A stretch of 26,336 nt of DNA, taken from positions 1-26,336 of the forward strand of contig CAYQNW010000054.1 of assembly GCA_964418885.1 (NCBI GenBank), read 5' to 3'. The notes beneath the pieces were generated by a model. It had not been told where the DNA came from. It did no database searches and saw nothing but the letters and a program-made list of their open reading frames with translations. The DNA is from BMS3ABIN03 sp964418885. Its GTDB lineage: Bacteria > Bacteroidota > Ignavibacteria > Ignavibacteriales > Ignavibacteriaceae. The translations under genes and the position numbers were made by a program. Below, piece by piece: positions 1 to 8,202 of the stretch (its first letter is position 1; every line of letters starts with the position of its first letter).

Positions 1-2
1 AG

Positions 3-2336
3 ATGAACATTTACGGAGACGGAAAAATAGATTACAAACAGATGGAAATTACAAGCGCTAACATTTTAATTAATTTTGAAACACACATTATTAATGCGGA
101 AGGTAAGCATGAAGACTCACTTAGCGGAAAGTTAATAGATACTCCCGTCTTGAGTGAAAGTGGTGAAAGTTATGAAGCTAAAACTATGTCTTATAATTTT
201 AAAACCGGCAGGGGAACAATGTCTGCTGCAAACACAGAAATGGAGGGAGCTTATTATACCGGCAAAAAAATTAAAAAGGTAGATAAAAAAGTTTATTTTA
301 TTGCAGACGGTGCTTATACAACCTGTGATGCAAAGGATCCTCACTATTATATTTATTCGCCGAAGATGAAGATTGTTCAGGATGAAGAATTAGTTGCCGA
401 ATGGATCTGGTTATACTTTGGCGACGTTCCTTTTCCTGTTCCTCTACCGTTCGGAGTTTTTCCACTTCAATCTGGCAGACGTTCCGGTATAATTTCTCCT
501 GTGTTCGGAAGCGACGGAAGATACGGTACTTATATCGGTCGCTTCGGTTACTATTGGGCAATGAGCGATTACACTGATTGGAACATCACAGGAGATTATT
601 ATACCCGCGGGAGCTTTGCTTTAAACAGCTTATTCCGGTATGTAAAACGTTATTCGTTCAGCGGATCTATTAATGGATCGTATGAAGATTTTACACAGGG
701 TGAATCGACTGATCCCGATTACAACAAGCAAATAGATTGGCGTTTAAGATGGTATCATAATCAAACTTTTACTCCTACATTAGGACTTGATGTAAATCTT
801 GAATTTATGTCATCGAATTACCTTACAAAAAATGTATCCAATTTGAACGAAGCTTTAAGAAATGAGATAGAATCTAATGCAACAATTTCAAAAACGTGGG
901 AAGAATCCGGCAACAGCATGACAATTAATTATAACAGGAGGCAGTTACTACAGGAAAATGCAATTTATGAAGTTTTGCCAAGCATTACTTTTAATTTAGC
1001 GCAGTCTTATCCATTCCGTAGTGGTTCGAATTCGCAGGACAGGGCATGGTATGAAACATTCGGTTATTCCTACAACGGGGCATTTCAGAATACTCGTAAT
1101 AAAATTAATGGCAATCTGAAAATTCGCGGAGGCTTCAAACACAATGTGAGATTAAATTTTTCACCGAAAATCGGTTTCATAAGTGTTACACCGGGATTTA
1201 ATTACCAGGAATTATGGTATAATAAAAGAGTAAAACAATATTCTGTGGAAAGTTCAACAGGAACTGATTCCGTAATAACGGAAGATGTTCATGAAATTAA
1301 TTTTGTAAGAACATTTAAAGCGGGTGTAAGTGCATCAACCAAGTTTTATGGAATTTTTAATTCTCCTATTCCCGGGATACAGGCATTTCGACACACAGTA
1401 ACACCAAGCTTAACATATTCCTTTCATCCTGATTTTTCAGATCCAGGTTGGGGATATTACAGTACTTATACTTCAGTGAGCGGTAAGGAGATAAAGTATG
1501 ACAAGTTTCAAAGGGAAATTTACAGGGGAGCCAGTTCACAACAGTCATCGAGTTTATCATTCAGTATTGGAAATATATTTGAAATGAAAACAACAGCCGA
1601 TCCTACTGATACAACCTCGAAGGAAGAAAAATATCAACTGTTGAATTTGAATCTTGGTATGGGATATGATTTTGCAGCTGACTCATTGAATTTTTCTGAT
1701 CTGCGTTTAACTTACAGAACACAGATTGGTGAATTTATAGACTTTGCCGGTTCAAATACTTTTACTCCATACGATTACTCGGGCAATCAGCCCAAGATAA
1801 ACAAATTCTTAGTGGATGAAGGTAAAGGCTTGTTGAGGATGACAAACTTTAATTTTACAATTTCTACAAGACTCTCAGGTGAGAGACTTAAATCAAATGA
1901 AACTGAAGAATCGCAAACTGATGAGAATAAAGGATCAGGATTTGGGAGTACTAACAAAGAAGTTTACCAGGGAATTTACACTACAAGAGATCCTGATTTT
2001 TCAATACCGTGGGATATTTCGTTAACATACACGTACAATTTGAGTCGTCCAATTCCGGAAGCAGAAAGAAAATATCAAAGTCTTAACGGAAGTCTTAATT
2101 TTAACTTAACACCGGCGTGGAAGTTTTCGGTTACAGGCAGCTACGATTTCGAACGGCACGAATTTGCAGCACCACAAATCAGAATTTCACGCGATCTTCA
2201 TTGCTGGTTGATGAACTTTACCTGGAATCCGCTGGGCTTGTATAGAGGATTCAGATTCGAAATAAGAGTAAAAGCGCCGCAGTTGCAGGATCTTAAACTC
2301 ACAAAGCAAAACGAATTTTATAATACCAGCAGGTAA
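3..2336 (+). CDS. LptD-like outer-membrane LPS-assembly protein (5' partial)
   Basis: The visible 777 residues look like the C-terminal part of an LptD/OstA-type protein, which inserts lipopolysaccharide into the outer leaflet of the outer membrane. The first ~110 residues resemble the tail of the periplasmic OstA jelly-roll: the text 'YEAKTMSYNFKTGRG' followed by a small Cys-containing segment (TTCDAKDPHYYIYSPKMKI). From about residue 140 a long beta-barrel region follows, rich in alternating aromatic/polar strands, starting with the LptD-typical stretch around PLPFGVFPLQSGRRSG (residues ~149-164). The reading frame is open to the left edge, and residue 1 falls inside the OstA region, so the ATG at base 3 is probably internal and the signal peptide lies outside the window. 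The next gene starts 25 bases downstream on the same strand. Seen: barrel-like composition and motifs. Inferred: LptD function rather than another large barrel. Confidence 0.8.
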   Translation: MNIYGDGKIDYKQMEITSANILINFETHIINAEGKHEDSLSGKLIDTPVLSESGESYEAKTMSYNFKTGRGTMSAANTEMEGAYYTGKKIKKVDKKVYFIADGAYTTCDAKDPHYYIYSPKMKIVQDEELVAEWIWLYFGDVPFPVPLPFGVFPLQSGRRSGIISPVFGSDGRYGTYIGRFGYYWAMSDYTDWNITGDYYTRGSFALNSLFRYVKRYSFSGSINGSYEDFTQGESTDPDYNKQIDWRLRWYHNQTFTPTLGLDVNLEFMSSNYLTKNVSNLNEALRNEIESNATISKTWEESGNSMTINYNRRQLLQENAIYEVLPSITFNLAQSYPFRSGSNSQDRAWYETFGYSYNGAFQNTRNKINGNLKIRGGFKHNVRLNFSPKIGFISVTPGFNYQELWYNKRVKQYSVESSTGTDSVITEDVHEINFVRTFKAGVSASTKFYGIFNSPIPGIQAFRHTVTPSLTYSFHPDFSDPGWGYYSTYTSVSGKEIKYDKFQREIYRGASSQQSSSLSFSIGNIFEMKTTADPTDTTSKEEKYQLLNLNLGMGYDFAADSLNFSDLRLTYRTQIGEFIDFAGSNTFTPYDYSGNQPKINKFLVDEGKGLLRMTNFNFTISTRLSGERLKSNETEESQTDENKGSGFGSTNKEVYQGIYTTRDPDFSIPWDISLTYTYNLSRPIPEAERKYQSLNGSLNFNLTPAWKFSVTGSYDFERHEFAAPQIRISRDLHCWLMNFTWNPLGLYRGFRFEIRVKAPQLQDLKLTKQNEFYNTSR

Positions 2337-2361
2337 ATTTTTTTAGTACAGGTTCTCAAAA

Positions 2362-2823
2362 ATGAAGCATTACCTCATCGATGGAAATAATGTTATAGGG
2401 AAGATCGTTTCTCTGAAAAAACTCCAGCAAAAAGATAAACAGGGGAGTCGTGAAAGACTGGTTTTTATGATCGATAATTTTTTACACAATAAAAAAATAA
2501 AATGTACAATTCACTTCGATGGATTTGAACAGGTACCAATAAAAGCAAATCATTGTAAAATTATTTATTCTAATAATAAAACTGCAGATGAAAAAATTAA
2601 AGTTCAGATCGAACAAACGAACAACAGGAAAAATTTGATCGTTGTTTCTTCCGATAACAATGTGAGAGAATTTGCTAAGGTATGTTCCTGTGATGTTCTG
2701 AAGAGTGAGGATTTTGGGAAAATGATCAGGCATAGAAGTGCAAATGATGAGCAAAAAATAATTGACGAAATGAAGAACAACATCGATGAGTTTAAGACAT
2801 TATTCGGTGCAGAGGAGGATTAA
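2362..2823 (+). CDS. YacP-like NYN domain protein (putative RNase)
   Basis: This 153-residue protein opens with LIDGNNVIG (residues 5-13), the hallmark of the NYN/YacP family (DUF901), PIN-like nucleases. Family members act in RNA processing in some bacteria; here that role is only inferred. Candidate metal-binding acidic residues are Asp7, Asp53 (HFDGFE), Asp76 (TADEKI) and Asp98 (VVSSDNNV), the expected order for a PIN-like fold. The final ~35 residues are charged and helical. The length fits the short, single-domain form. It lies 25 bases after the LptD-like gene on the same strand, with only a weak AG-rich stretch ahead of the ATG, so co-transcription with the upstream gene is likely. It converges on the holin-like gene across a shared hairpin. 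Confidence 0.82.
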   Translation: MKHYLIDGNNVIGKIVSLKKLQQKDKQGSRERLVFMIDNFLHNKKIKCTIHFDGFEQVPIKANHCKIIYSNNKTADEKIKVQIEQTNNRKNLIVVSSDNNVREFAKVCSCDVLKSEDFGKMIRHRSANDEQKIIDEMKNNIDEFKTLFGAEED

Positions 2824-2828
2824 AAATA

Positions 2829-2866
2829 TAAAAAGGAAAGCCGGACTTAATTACAAATCCGGCTTT
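2829..2866 (-). terminator. Rho-independent terminator of the holin-like gene
   Basis: A perfect 9-bp stem AAAGCCGGA/TCCGGCTTT (2837-2845 with 2858-2866) encloses a 12-base loop. Read on the minus strand, the stem is followed by CC and a T-rich tract (TTTTTATA), which suits the minus-strand gene ending at 2888. On the plus strand there is no T run after the stem, so its effect on the NYN gene is less certain. Confidence 0.75.
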
Positions 2867-2887
2867 GAAAAATAAAGGAAGTAAGAC

Positions 2888-3142
2888 TTATTCTTTTTTA
2901 CCTGATAACCTGTTGTATAACCAGGCGAATATAGCACCGCAAATAAGTCCATCGACAAAACCCCATATCAATCCTATAATGCCACCAATCCAGGACACGG
3001 AGTATCCGAAATAAAATTTATGTAGTTTACCCAGGGTTTCTCCTCCTGAATTTCCGATTAAAACCCAGTAGGTCATTATTAGAATTGTTAATCCCCAAAG
3101 AATTCCGCAGGTAAGACCGAATGCTCTGACGCTTAATTTCAT
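2888..3142 (-). CDS. Small holin-like membrane protein
   Basis: This 84-residue protein has two or three hydrophobic segments (residues ~7-28, ~44-60 and ~64-77 with a short polar break) and a short basic C-terminus (SGKKE). Sequences starting MKLSVRAFGLTCGILWGL are common in Bacteroidota and relatives and are usually labelled 'bacteriophage holin' by family name. There is no phage gene nearby, no endolysin and no spanin, so a lysis role is not supported here; it may be an ordinary inner-membrane protein. The start is secure: a perfect AGGAGG (3148-3153) sits five bases before the ATG. It is a single-gene unit with its own terminator, transcribed away from the T9SS gene. Confidence 0.72.
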   Translation of the reverse strand: MKLSVRAFGLTCGILWGLTILIMTYWVLIGNSGGETLGKLHKFYFGYSVSWIGGIIGLIWGFVDGLICGAIFAWLYNRLSGKKE

Positions 3143-3298
3143 TGCATCCTCCTATAGATTTGTCGTGTTTAAAATGAGGAACTTTTGTATCTATTGCAAT
3201 AATGAACAGATAAATTTATTGATAGAGGGCAGGGTTATTTTTAAAAGCACTAAAATTTAATATCTTTGAAAAAATGAGTGATGAATAATAAATAGTAA

Positions 3299-4156
3299 AT
3301 GAAAAAAAAATTAAACATAGTTATGATCATGCTTTTTATTGGCATAATTGTCATTGCATCTGATAGGGGCACGGATAAGATAGACGTGATTGGCTGTACA
3401 GAGTTAAACGGGGATGGTTGTGTTTGTCATTCATTTGAAAAAGATACTAATGTTGCGGTTTGGGTTGAGGGACCGGATACATTGGTTGTTGGACAAACGG
3501 GATTGTACAAAATGTTTTTAACCGGCGGTCCCGCTGAAGGAGGCGGGTATAATGTTGCAGGAAGATTTGGTACAATGGAACTGGTAGATACTTTATCATT
3601 CAGACATCCTCTGGAAACCAATGAGCTCACGCAATCCTTTCCTCTTTTATTTCCTTCCTCTAACGATACGATTTACTGGGAGTTTGGATATACTGTTTCC
3701 GATTCTTCAACCACGGATACTATTTATTCATGCGGATTAAGCCTGGTTTACGACAGCATACCGGATTTTCATGATAGATGGAATTTCGGTCCTAAATTTC
3801 CGATTACTGTTATACCTAATGTTACAAAGTTACCAAACGAAAATGAGCAATTGGTTACATCGTATATTTTAATGCAGAATTATCCGAATCCGTTTAATGC
3901 TACTACTAAAATTAAATACGCAGTAGCAATCTCTCCCTCTTTTCCTCCCTTCCGTAAAGAGTGGAGTGTGAGGGTAAGGTTAAAGGTTTATGATATTCTT
4001 GGAAAGGAAGTAGTAACCCTTATTGATAATGTAAAAACTGCAGGAAATTTTGAGGCTGAATTTGATGGAAGAGATTTACCAAGTGGGATATATTTTTATA
4101 GACTATCAGCTGGAGATTATTTTACAGAAATGAAAAAAATGATTCTGTTAAAATGA
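3299..4156 (+). CDS. Secreted protein with type IX sorting domain and CxCH motif
   Basis: This 285-residue protein begins with a signal peptide (KKK, then a hydrophobic core over residues 6-20). The mature N-terminus holds Cys33 and a GDGCVCHS motif (Cys41, Cys43, His44), followed by a beta-rich domain (WVEGPDTLVVGQTGLYKMFL, GGYNVAGRFG) that resembles Reeler-like/choice-of-anchor domains of Ignavibacteria. From about residue 190 there is a Por/T9SS C-terminal sorting domain: MQNYPNPFNATTKIKYAV, LKVYDILGKEVVTLID, SGIYFYRLSAGDYFTEMKKMILLK. This domain directs export across the outer membrane and surface attachment or release. Residues 210-226 (ISPSFPPFRKEWSVRV) look like an insertion in that domain made by a DNA repeat. 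No strong Shine-Dalgarno is seen. The 3' end overlaps the convergent gene by nine bases. The function of the N-terminal domain is unknown to me. Confidence 0.85.
   Translation: MKKKLNIVMIMLFIGIIVIASDRGTDKIDVIGCTELNGDGCVCHSFEKDTNVAVWVEGPDTLVVGQTGLYKMFLTGGPAEGGGYNVAGRFGTMELVDTLSFRHPLETNELTQSFPLLFPSSNDTIYWEFGYTVSDSSTTDTIYSCGLSLVYDSIPDFHDRWNFGPKFPITVIPNVTKLPNENEQLVTSYILMQNYPNPFNATTKIKYAVAISPSFPPFRKEWSVRVRLKVYDILGKEVVTLIDNVKTAGNFEAEFDGRDLPSGIYFYRLSAGDYFTEMKKMILLK
3931..3976. repeat. CT/GA-rich imperfect palindrome inside the T9SS sorting domain
   Basis: An imperfect inverted repeat runs from CCCTC (3935-3939) to GAGGG (3970-3974). Its inner arms, TCC-C-CTT on the left and AAG-G-GGA on the right, pair with about two mismatches around a CCGTA centre. 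It lies in frame within the coding region and encodes residues ~210-226, between the two conserved parts of the sorting domain (IKYAV and RLKVYDIL). Composition and layout resemble the hairpin at 18431-18460 upstream of sucC, so both may belong to one dispersed repeat family. The inverted symmetry is seen; family membership is inferred. Confidence 0.5.
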
Positions 4157-4888
4157 TGCCTGGAAGTTTAGATTTAAACTTGTCGGCAGGTTCATATTAT
4201 TCTTCAATCCAACTGAAAGATTCCAGCCCATTTCTTCCGAAAGACTACTGTTGTAGGAAGCAACTAACCGTACTGCGTTGATAGCACTTGCAATTCTGTT
4301 CAGTATCATAGCACCAACGACGAACCTGATATCATTAAATGTTTGTTCACTTGACGTGCGGATATCGCGGTATGTTTTCCTGTTTTCTGTAGTTTGCCAT
4401 TTCCAGTAGTAGGTTTCACTATCGTACATTTCATCGAAATTTCTCTCTAAAGCTTTTTCATCATTGTAAATTTCTATATTATCATACTGACCAATTGTTG
4501 CGAAATAATCAGCATCTTTTCCTGATATATTTGCTGATCCATAAGTTTCGGCAAATGCCTTGTAATCATTTTCTCTGGCATTAGCGTAAACATTCATTCC
4601 GATAAAAGTTCCCCACAAAATTCCTTCGGTTATTGTAAAGTACTTACCGCTGCTATAGTTATTAGCATAAAGTTCCCCCATTCCAGGAAGAAGAAAAGAA
4701 TACAAAATAGCGATTCCTGGGCTTTTCTTTTCAGCAGAAAATTCAAACGAATTTTGATTTATAGAAATTCCGGATTCGTTAACCGGGATTTTGAATTCCT
4801 GTTCCAGATCGAGAGTAGAACGTGTTTTCTTTTGCTGTGGGAAAACAGCAGTAGTGAGGATGAGTAGTATTAACCAGAATTTCTTCAT
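4148..4888 (-). CDS. DUF5683-like membrane protein with signal peptide
   Basis: I do not recognise a specific function. The 246-residue protein starts with a signal peptide (KKFWLILLILTTAVFPQQ, residues 2-19). It then has a charged stretch, and from about residue 56 the motif SPGIAILYSFLLPGMGELYAN followed by a hydrophobic segment (EGILWGTFIGMNVYA), the pattern of the DUF5683 family common in Bacteroidota. The middle (residues ~100-170) is Tyr/Glu/Asp-rich and probably helical. A second hydrophobic patch is near FVVGAMILNRIASAINAVRL (~190-209). The last residues (LNLNFQASF) end in Phe and might be a beta strand, but there is too little for a barrel. It starts 15 bases after mtaB ends, so the two are probably co-transcribed, and its stop lies inside the last codons of the convergent T9SS gene. 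Confidence 0.65.
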   Translation of the reverse strand: MKKFWLILLILTTAVFPQQKKTRSTLDLEQEFKIPVNESGISINQNSFEFSAEKKSPGIAILYSFLLPGMGELYANNYSSGKYFTITEGILWGTFIGMNVYANARENDYKAFAETYGSANISGKDADYFATIGQYDNIEIYNDEKALERNFDEMYDSETYYWKWQTTENRKTYRDIRTSSEQTFNDIRFVVGAMILNRIASAINAVRLVASYNSSLSEEMGWNLSVGLKNNMNLPTSLNLNFQASF

Positions 4889-4903
4889 ATTCTGATGTAA
4901 ATA

Positions 4904-6241
4904 TTAATCCAATGTTGTTAATAATTCAACGGATTTATTAGTATCTATGAAATCGCCTGTACAGAAACCGTTTTCCGTGATGCCGGTAATTTTAACTTTC
5001 TGCAGTTTGTTTACCATAGTTTCATCAAAATCATTTTCTACTTTTATATAATTAGAAGTGAATCCCTTCATTTTTCCATCCGTTATTTCTTGCTCGAATA
5101 AAACTTTAGATTTTTTACCGATCATATTTTTATAAAAACTATATTTGAGCTTTTCACTAAGAGTACGAAGGATTTTATTACGTCTTTTTCTTTCAGTCAC
5201 ATCAACTTTGCCTTCAAGCGTGATCGCTTTAGTATCCGGTCTTTCTGAATAAGTAAAAACGTGCAGATATGATATTGGTAAATTACTTAGAAAATTATGA
5301 GTCTCGATAAAATGTTTTTCCGTTTCACCGGGAAAGCCGACAATTACGTCTACACCGGTTCCTAAATCATTAATTTTTTCATATGCTTTTAAAATCACTT
5401 TTTTATAATCGGATACAGTATATCTTCTTTGCATTGCCTTAAGAACATCCGAATTTCCGCTTTGCAGCGGGATATGCAAATGATTACAAATTTTTTCCTC
5501 TCCGGCAATCAAATCGATCAACTCATCGGTTAATAAATTTGGTTCAACCGAGCTTATCCGGATTCTGAAATCACCGGGGATTTTTGTGAATCGTTTCAGA
5601 AGATCCGATAAGCTTAAATTAAATTGCTTTCCATAATCACCAACATTTACGCCGGTTAAAATTATTTCTTTATAGTCCTGATTAATTAACTTTTTGAATT
5701 CATCTACGGCATCTTCAGGATTCATACTGCGACTGTTTCCTCTTGCGAGTGGAATTGTACAGAATGAACATTTGTAATCACAACCATCCTGAATTTTGAA
5801 ATAAGCTCTCGTACGGCTATCGGCATTGGATGAATGTGCTTCACCGAATGAATTTATATCATCGAAAGTACTAACACGAATACAGGCAAGATCTTTTTTA
5901 CTAAAATCATCAATAACTGAAAACAATCTGAATTTTTCATTACTGCCGATTACCGCATCTACTCCATTTATATTTGCTATTTCATCAGGACGAAGTTGTG
6001 CGTAGCAACCCGTTACAATCACATATGCTTCAGGATTGTTCCTTAAAACTCTTCTTACAAGCTGTCGGCATTCCTTCTCGGCATTTTCAGTAACAGTGCA
6101 GGAATTAAATACAAAAACATCAGCGTTATCATTAATATCAACAATGTTGTAACCCCTCGATAAAAATTGTTCTCCGATAGTGGATGTTTCTGAAAAGTTC
6201 AGCTTGCAACCAAGAGTATGTAATGCAACTTTTCCGTTCAT
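4904..6241 (-). CDS. mtaB: tRNA t6A37 methylthiotransferase MtaB
   Basis: A radical-SAM methylthiotransferase that adds a methylthio group to N6-threonylcarbamoyladenosine at position 37 of ANN-decoding tRNAs. Numbering from the chosen ATG (445 aa): the N-terminal MTTase domain has Cys12 (TLGCKLN), Cys48 (NSCTVT) and Cys79 (VTGCYA) for one 4Fe-4S cluster. The radical-SAM motif CDYKCSFC gives Cys154, Cys158 and Cys161 for the second. The text RIRISSVEPNLL and HIPLQSGNSDVLKAMQRRY is typical of the barrel, and the last ~70 residues form a TRAM-like RNA-binding domain. MtaB is preferred over MiaB or RimO because of the start KVALHTLGCKLN and the RRYT...GVDVIVGFPGET pattern. An upstream in-frame ATG at 6286 would add 15 residues encoded by the rpsA terminator hairpin, so 6241 is the better start. 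No clear Shine-Dalgarno precedes it. Confidence 0.9.
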   Translation of the reverse strand: MNGKVALHTLGCKLNFSETSTIGEQFLSRGYNIVDINDNADVFVFNSCTVTENAEKECRQLVRRVLRNNPEAYVIVTGCYAQLRPDEIANINGVDAVIGSNEKFRLFSVIDDFSKKDLACIRVSTFDDINSFGEAHSSNADSRTRAYFKIQDGCDYKCSFCTIPLARGNSRSMNPEDAVDEFKKLINQDYKEIILTGVNVGDYGKQFNLSLSDLLKRFTKIPGDFRIRISSVEPNLLTDELIDLIAGEEKICNHLHIPLQSGNSDVLKAMQRRYTVSDYKKVILKAYEKINDLGTGVDVIVGFPGETEKHFIETHNFLSNLPISYLHVFTYSERPDTKAITLEGKVDVTERKRRNKILRTLSEKLKYSFYKNMIGKKSKVLFEQEITDGKMKGFTSNYIKVENDFDETMVNKLQKVKITGITENGFCTGDFIDTNKSVELLTTLD

Positions 6242-6256
6242 ACAAGTTTGGTAAAT

Positions 6257-6284
6257 ATAAAAAGAGCGGGACAAGAACCCGCTC
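6257..6284 (-). terminator. Rho-independent terminator after rpsA
   Basis: A perfect 7-bp GC-rich stem GAGCGGG/CCCGCTC (6264-6270 with 6278-6284) encloses a 7-base loop and is followed on the minus strand by TTTTTAT. It lies 29 bases after the rpsA stop and 16 bases before the mtaB ATG, so mtaB expression must come from read-through or from a promoter inside the end of rpsA. Confidence 0.85.
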
Positions 6285-6312
6285 ATAAATTAAGAATAAT
6301 TAAGTACAATTA

Positions 6313-8166
6313 TTAAGATTCTTTAGTTTTTTCTTCCTGTTTTGGTACTTCAGCAGGTTGATTTTGTTTCTGCTCATTATCATGTACCTCGAAGATCGGG
6401 AACTCTGAAGAATCAATCTCTCCGGTTTCGGCACTTTTAATACTTTGTACGGAAACTCGGTCAAGTTTATGAGAAGTAAGGTATTGTTCTATTTCTTCCT
6501 CAGTTTTATCTTTTAGAGCAGTTATTGCACTCAATACTATTTTCTTGTTTTCCTTATCGAATTCCAGAACTTTAAGTGGAATCACTGAATCGATAGGGAA
6601 ATGATTTGCTATATTTTTAATTTTAGATGTTGATAACTGACTTACAGGAACGAATCCGTCTACTTTTTCCGGTAGTTCTGCGATCAAGCCTTTTTCAATG
6701 ATCCGAACAACTTTTCCTTCTGTCAGTGTGCCAACAGCATATTTCTTTTCAAATGTATCCCAGGGATTATCAATTATCTGTTTGTGTCCCAAGGATATTT
6801 TTCTTTGATCGACATCAACACTAAGAACTGTTACTTCTATAGATTCACCCTTCTTAACAACTTCCCCAGGATGACGAATTTTTTTAGTCCATGACAAATC
6901 TGAAATGTGAACAAGACCATCAACGCCGGGTTCAAGCTCAACAAAAACACCAAAGTTAGTTAAGTTACGTGCAACACCTGTATGTTTTGAACCAACTGGA
7001 TATTTCTGCATTAGTGTTTGCCACGGATCTGGTTCTAATTGTTTAATTCCAAGGGAAATTTTCTTTTCTTCCTTATCCAGACTTAAAATAACTGCTTCGA
7101 TAACCTGCCCCATTGCAACAACCTGAGAAGGATGTTTAATATGTTGTGTCCAGCTCATCTCAGAATTATGAATAAGTCCTTCGATACCTTTCTCGATTTC
7201 TATAAATGCACCGTAATCTGTAAGTGAAACAACACGACCCGAAACCTTATCACCAATATGATATTTGTTCTCGATATTTTCCCATGGATGAGGCAACAAT
7301 TTTTTGAGACTAAGAGAAATTCTTTTCTTTTCTTCATCGAAATCGGTTACAACAACTTTTATGGTTTCATCGAGAGATACGATTTCATTCGGATGATTTA
7401 TTCTTCCCCAGCTTAAATCTGTAATGTGGATTAAACCATCAACACCACCGAGATCAACAAATACACCAAAATCGGTTATTGCTTTTACTGTTCCTTCAAG
7501 AATTTGTCCTTTTTCCAGTCCTTCAAGTATTGCGTTTCTCTGATCAGCTATTTCTTCTTCAACCAGAACCTTATGCGAAACGACAACATTCTCAGTTGGA
7601 ATGTTAACTTTAACAACTTTGAAGTCCATCGTTTGACCAACAAAAACATCAAAATCTCTTATTGGTCTTATATCGATCTGTGAACCAGGAAGGAAAGCTT
7701 CCATTCCGAACAGATCTACAACCATTCCACCTTTAATTCTCTTAATAATTTTTCCTTCAAGAACTTCGCCGGTTTCATAAGCATTCATTACTCTGTCCCA
7801 GATCTTAAGGAAATCAGCTCTTTGTTTGCTGAGTACAAGGTTACCGTCTTTATCTTCCACGCTTTCCAGTACAACTTCAATTTCATCGCCAACTTTAAGT
7901 TCTTCGTTCTCTCCGAATTCCATCATCTGGATCGTTCCTTCGGATTTAAAACCAACGTCTACAATTACATTATCGCCTTGTATGCTTACTATTGTTCCTT
8001 TAACAGGTTCGCCTTCTTTAACATCGTGAAAAGAGCTGGTATACATGTTTGCTAATTCCAGAAATTCCTCCTGGGAATATTCTTCATTCTGAAACTTGGT
8101 CTTTGCTCTTTCATAATCGTCTGTCGTCGCAACTACCTTATTCGTTTCTTTTGTCTCTTCGGACAT
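6313..8166 (-). CDS. rpsA: 30S ribosomal protein S1
   Basis: This 617-residue protein has six S1/OB-fold RNA-binding repeats, at roughly residues 52-118, 134-204, 221-291, 307-377, 393-463 and 480-548. Repeats 3-5 are the most alike, each with the pattern G-x-V-x-x-(I/L)-x-(D/N)-(F/Y)-G-(V/A)-F-(V/I)-E/D and an H-(I/N)-S/T-D/E-(L/M)-S-W core. S1 binds mRNA leaders and helps load them on the 30S subunit. The N-terminal ~50 residues and the Gln/Glu/Lys-rich tail are low-complexity. The length is in the usual range for long, six-domain S1. The start is secure: AGGAGG lies four bases before the ATG at 8166. It follows cmk by 105 bases, an arrangement widely conserved in bacteria, and is closed by a strong terminator. 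Confidence 0.97.
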   Translation of the reverse strand: MSEETKETNKVVATTDDYERAKTKFQNEEYSQEEFLELANMYTSSFHDVKEGEPVKGTIVSIQGDNVIVDVGFKSEGTIQMMEFGENEELKVGDEIEVVLESVEDKDGNLVLSKQRADFLKIWDRVMNAYETGEVLEGKIIKRIKGGMVVDLFGMEAFLPGSQIDIRPIRDFDVFVGQTMDFKVVKVNIPTENVVVSHKVLVEEEIADQRNAILEGLEKGQILEGTVKAITDFGVFVDLGGVDGLIHITDLSWGRINHPNEIVSLDETIKVVVTDFDEEKKRISLSLKKLLPHPWENIENKYHIGDKVSGRVVSLTDYGAFIEIEKGIEGLIHNSEMSWTQHIKHPSQVVAMGQVIEAVILSLDKEEKKISLGIKQLEPDPWQTLMQKYPVGSKHTGVARNLTNFGVFVELEPGVDGLVHISDLSWTKKIRHPGEVVKKGESIEVTVLSVDVDQRKISLGHKQIIDNPWDTFEKKYAVGTLTEGKVVRIIEKGLIAELPEKVDGFVPVSQLSTSKIKNIANHFPIDSVIPLKVLEFDKENKKIVLSAITALKDKTEEEIEQYLTSHKLDRVSVQSIKSAETGEIDSSEFPIFEVHDNEQKQNQPAEVPKQEEKTKES

Positions 8167-8202
8167 TCATCCTCCTAAAAGATATTTCCGTATTATTTGA
8201 CC

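Noticed and set aside
3261..3268. TATCTTTG, a match to the Bacteroidetes TAnnTTTG promoter element, before the T9SS gene
   Set aside because: No TTG at the required upstream distance, and other promoters in the window look like sigma70; eight bases alone are too little.
7822..8055. Plus-strand ORFs opposite rpsA, cmk, dnaX and lon
   Set aside because: They lie antisense to well-conserved genes, have biased composition and no ribosome binding sites or family motifs.
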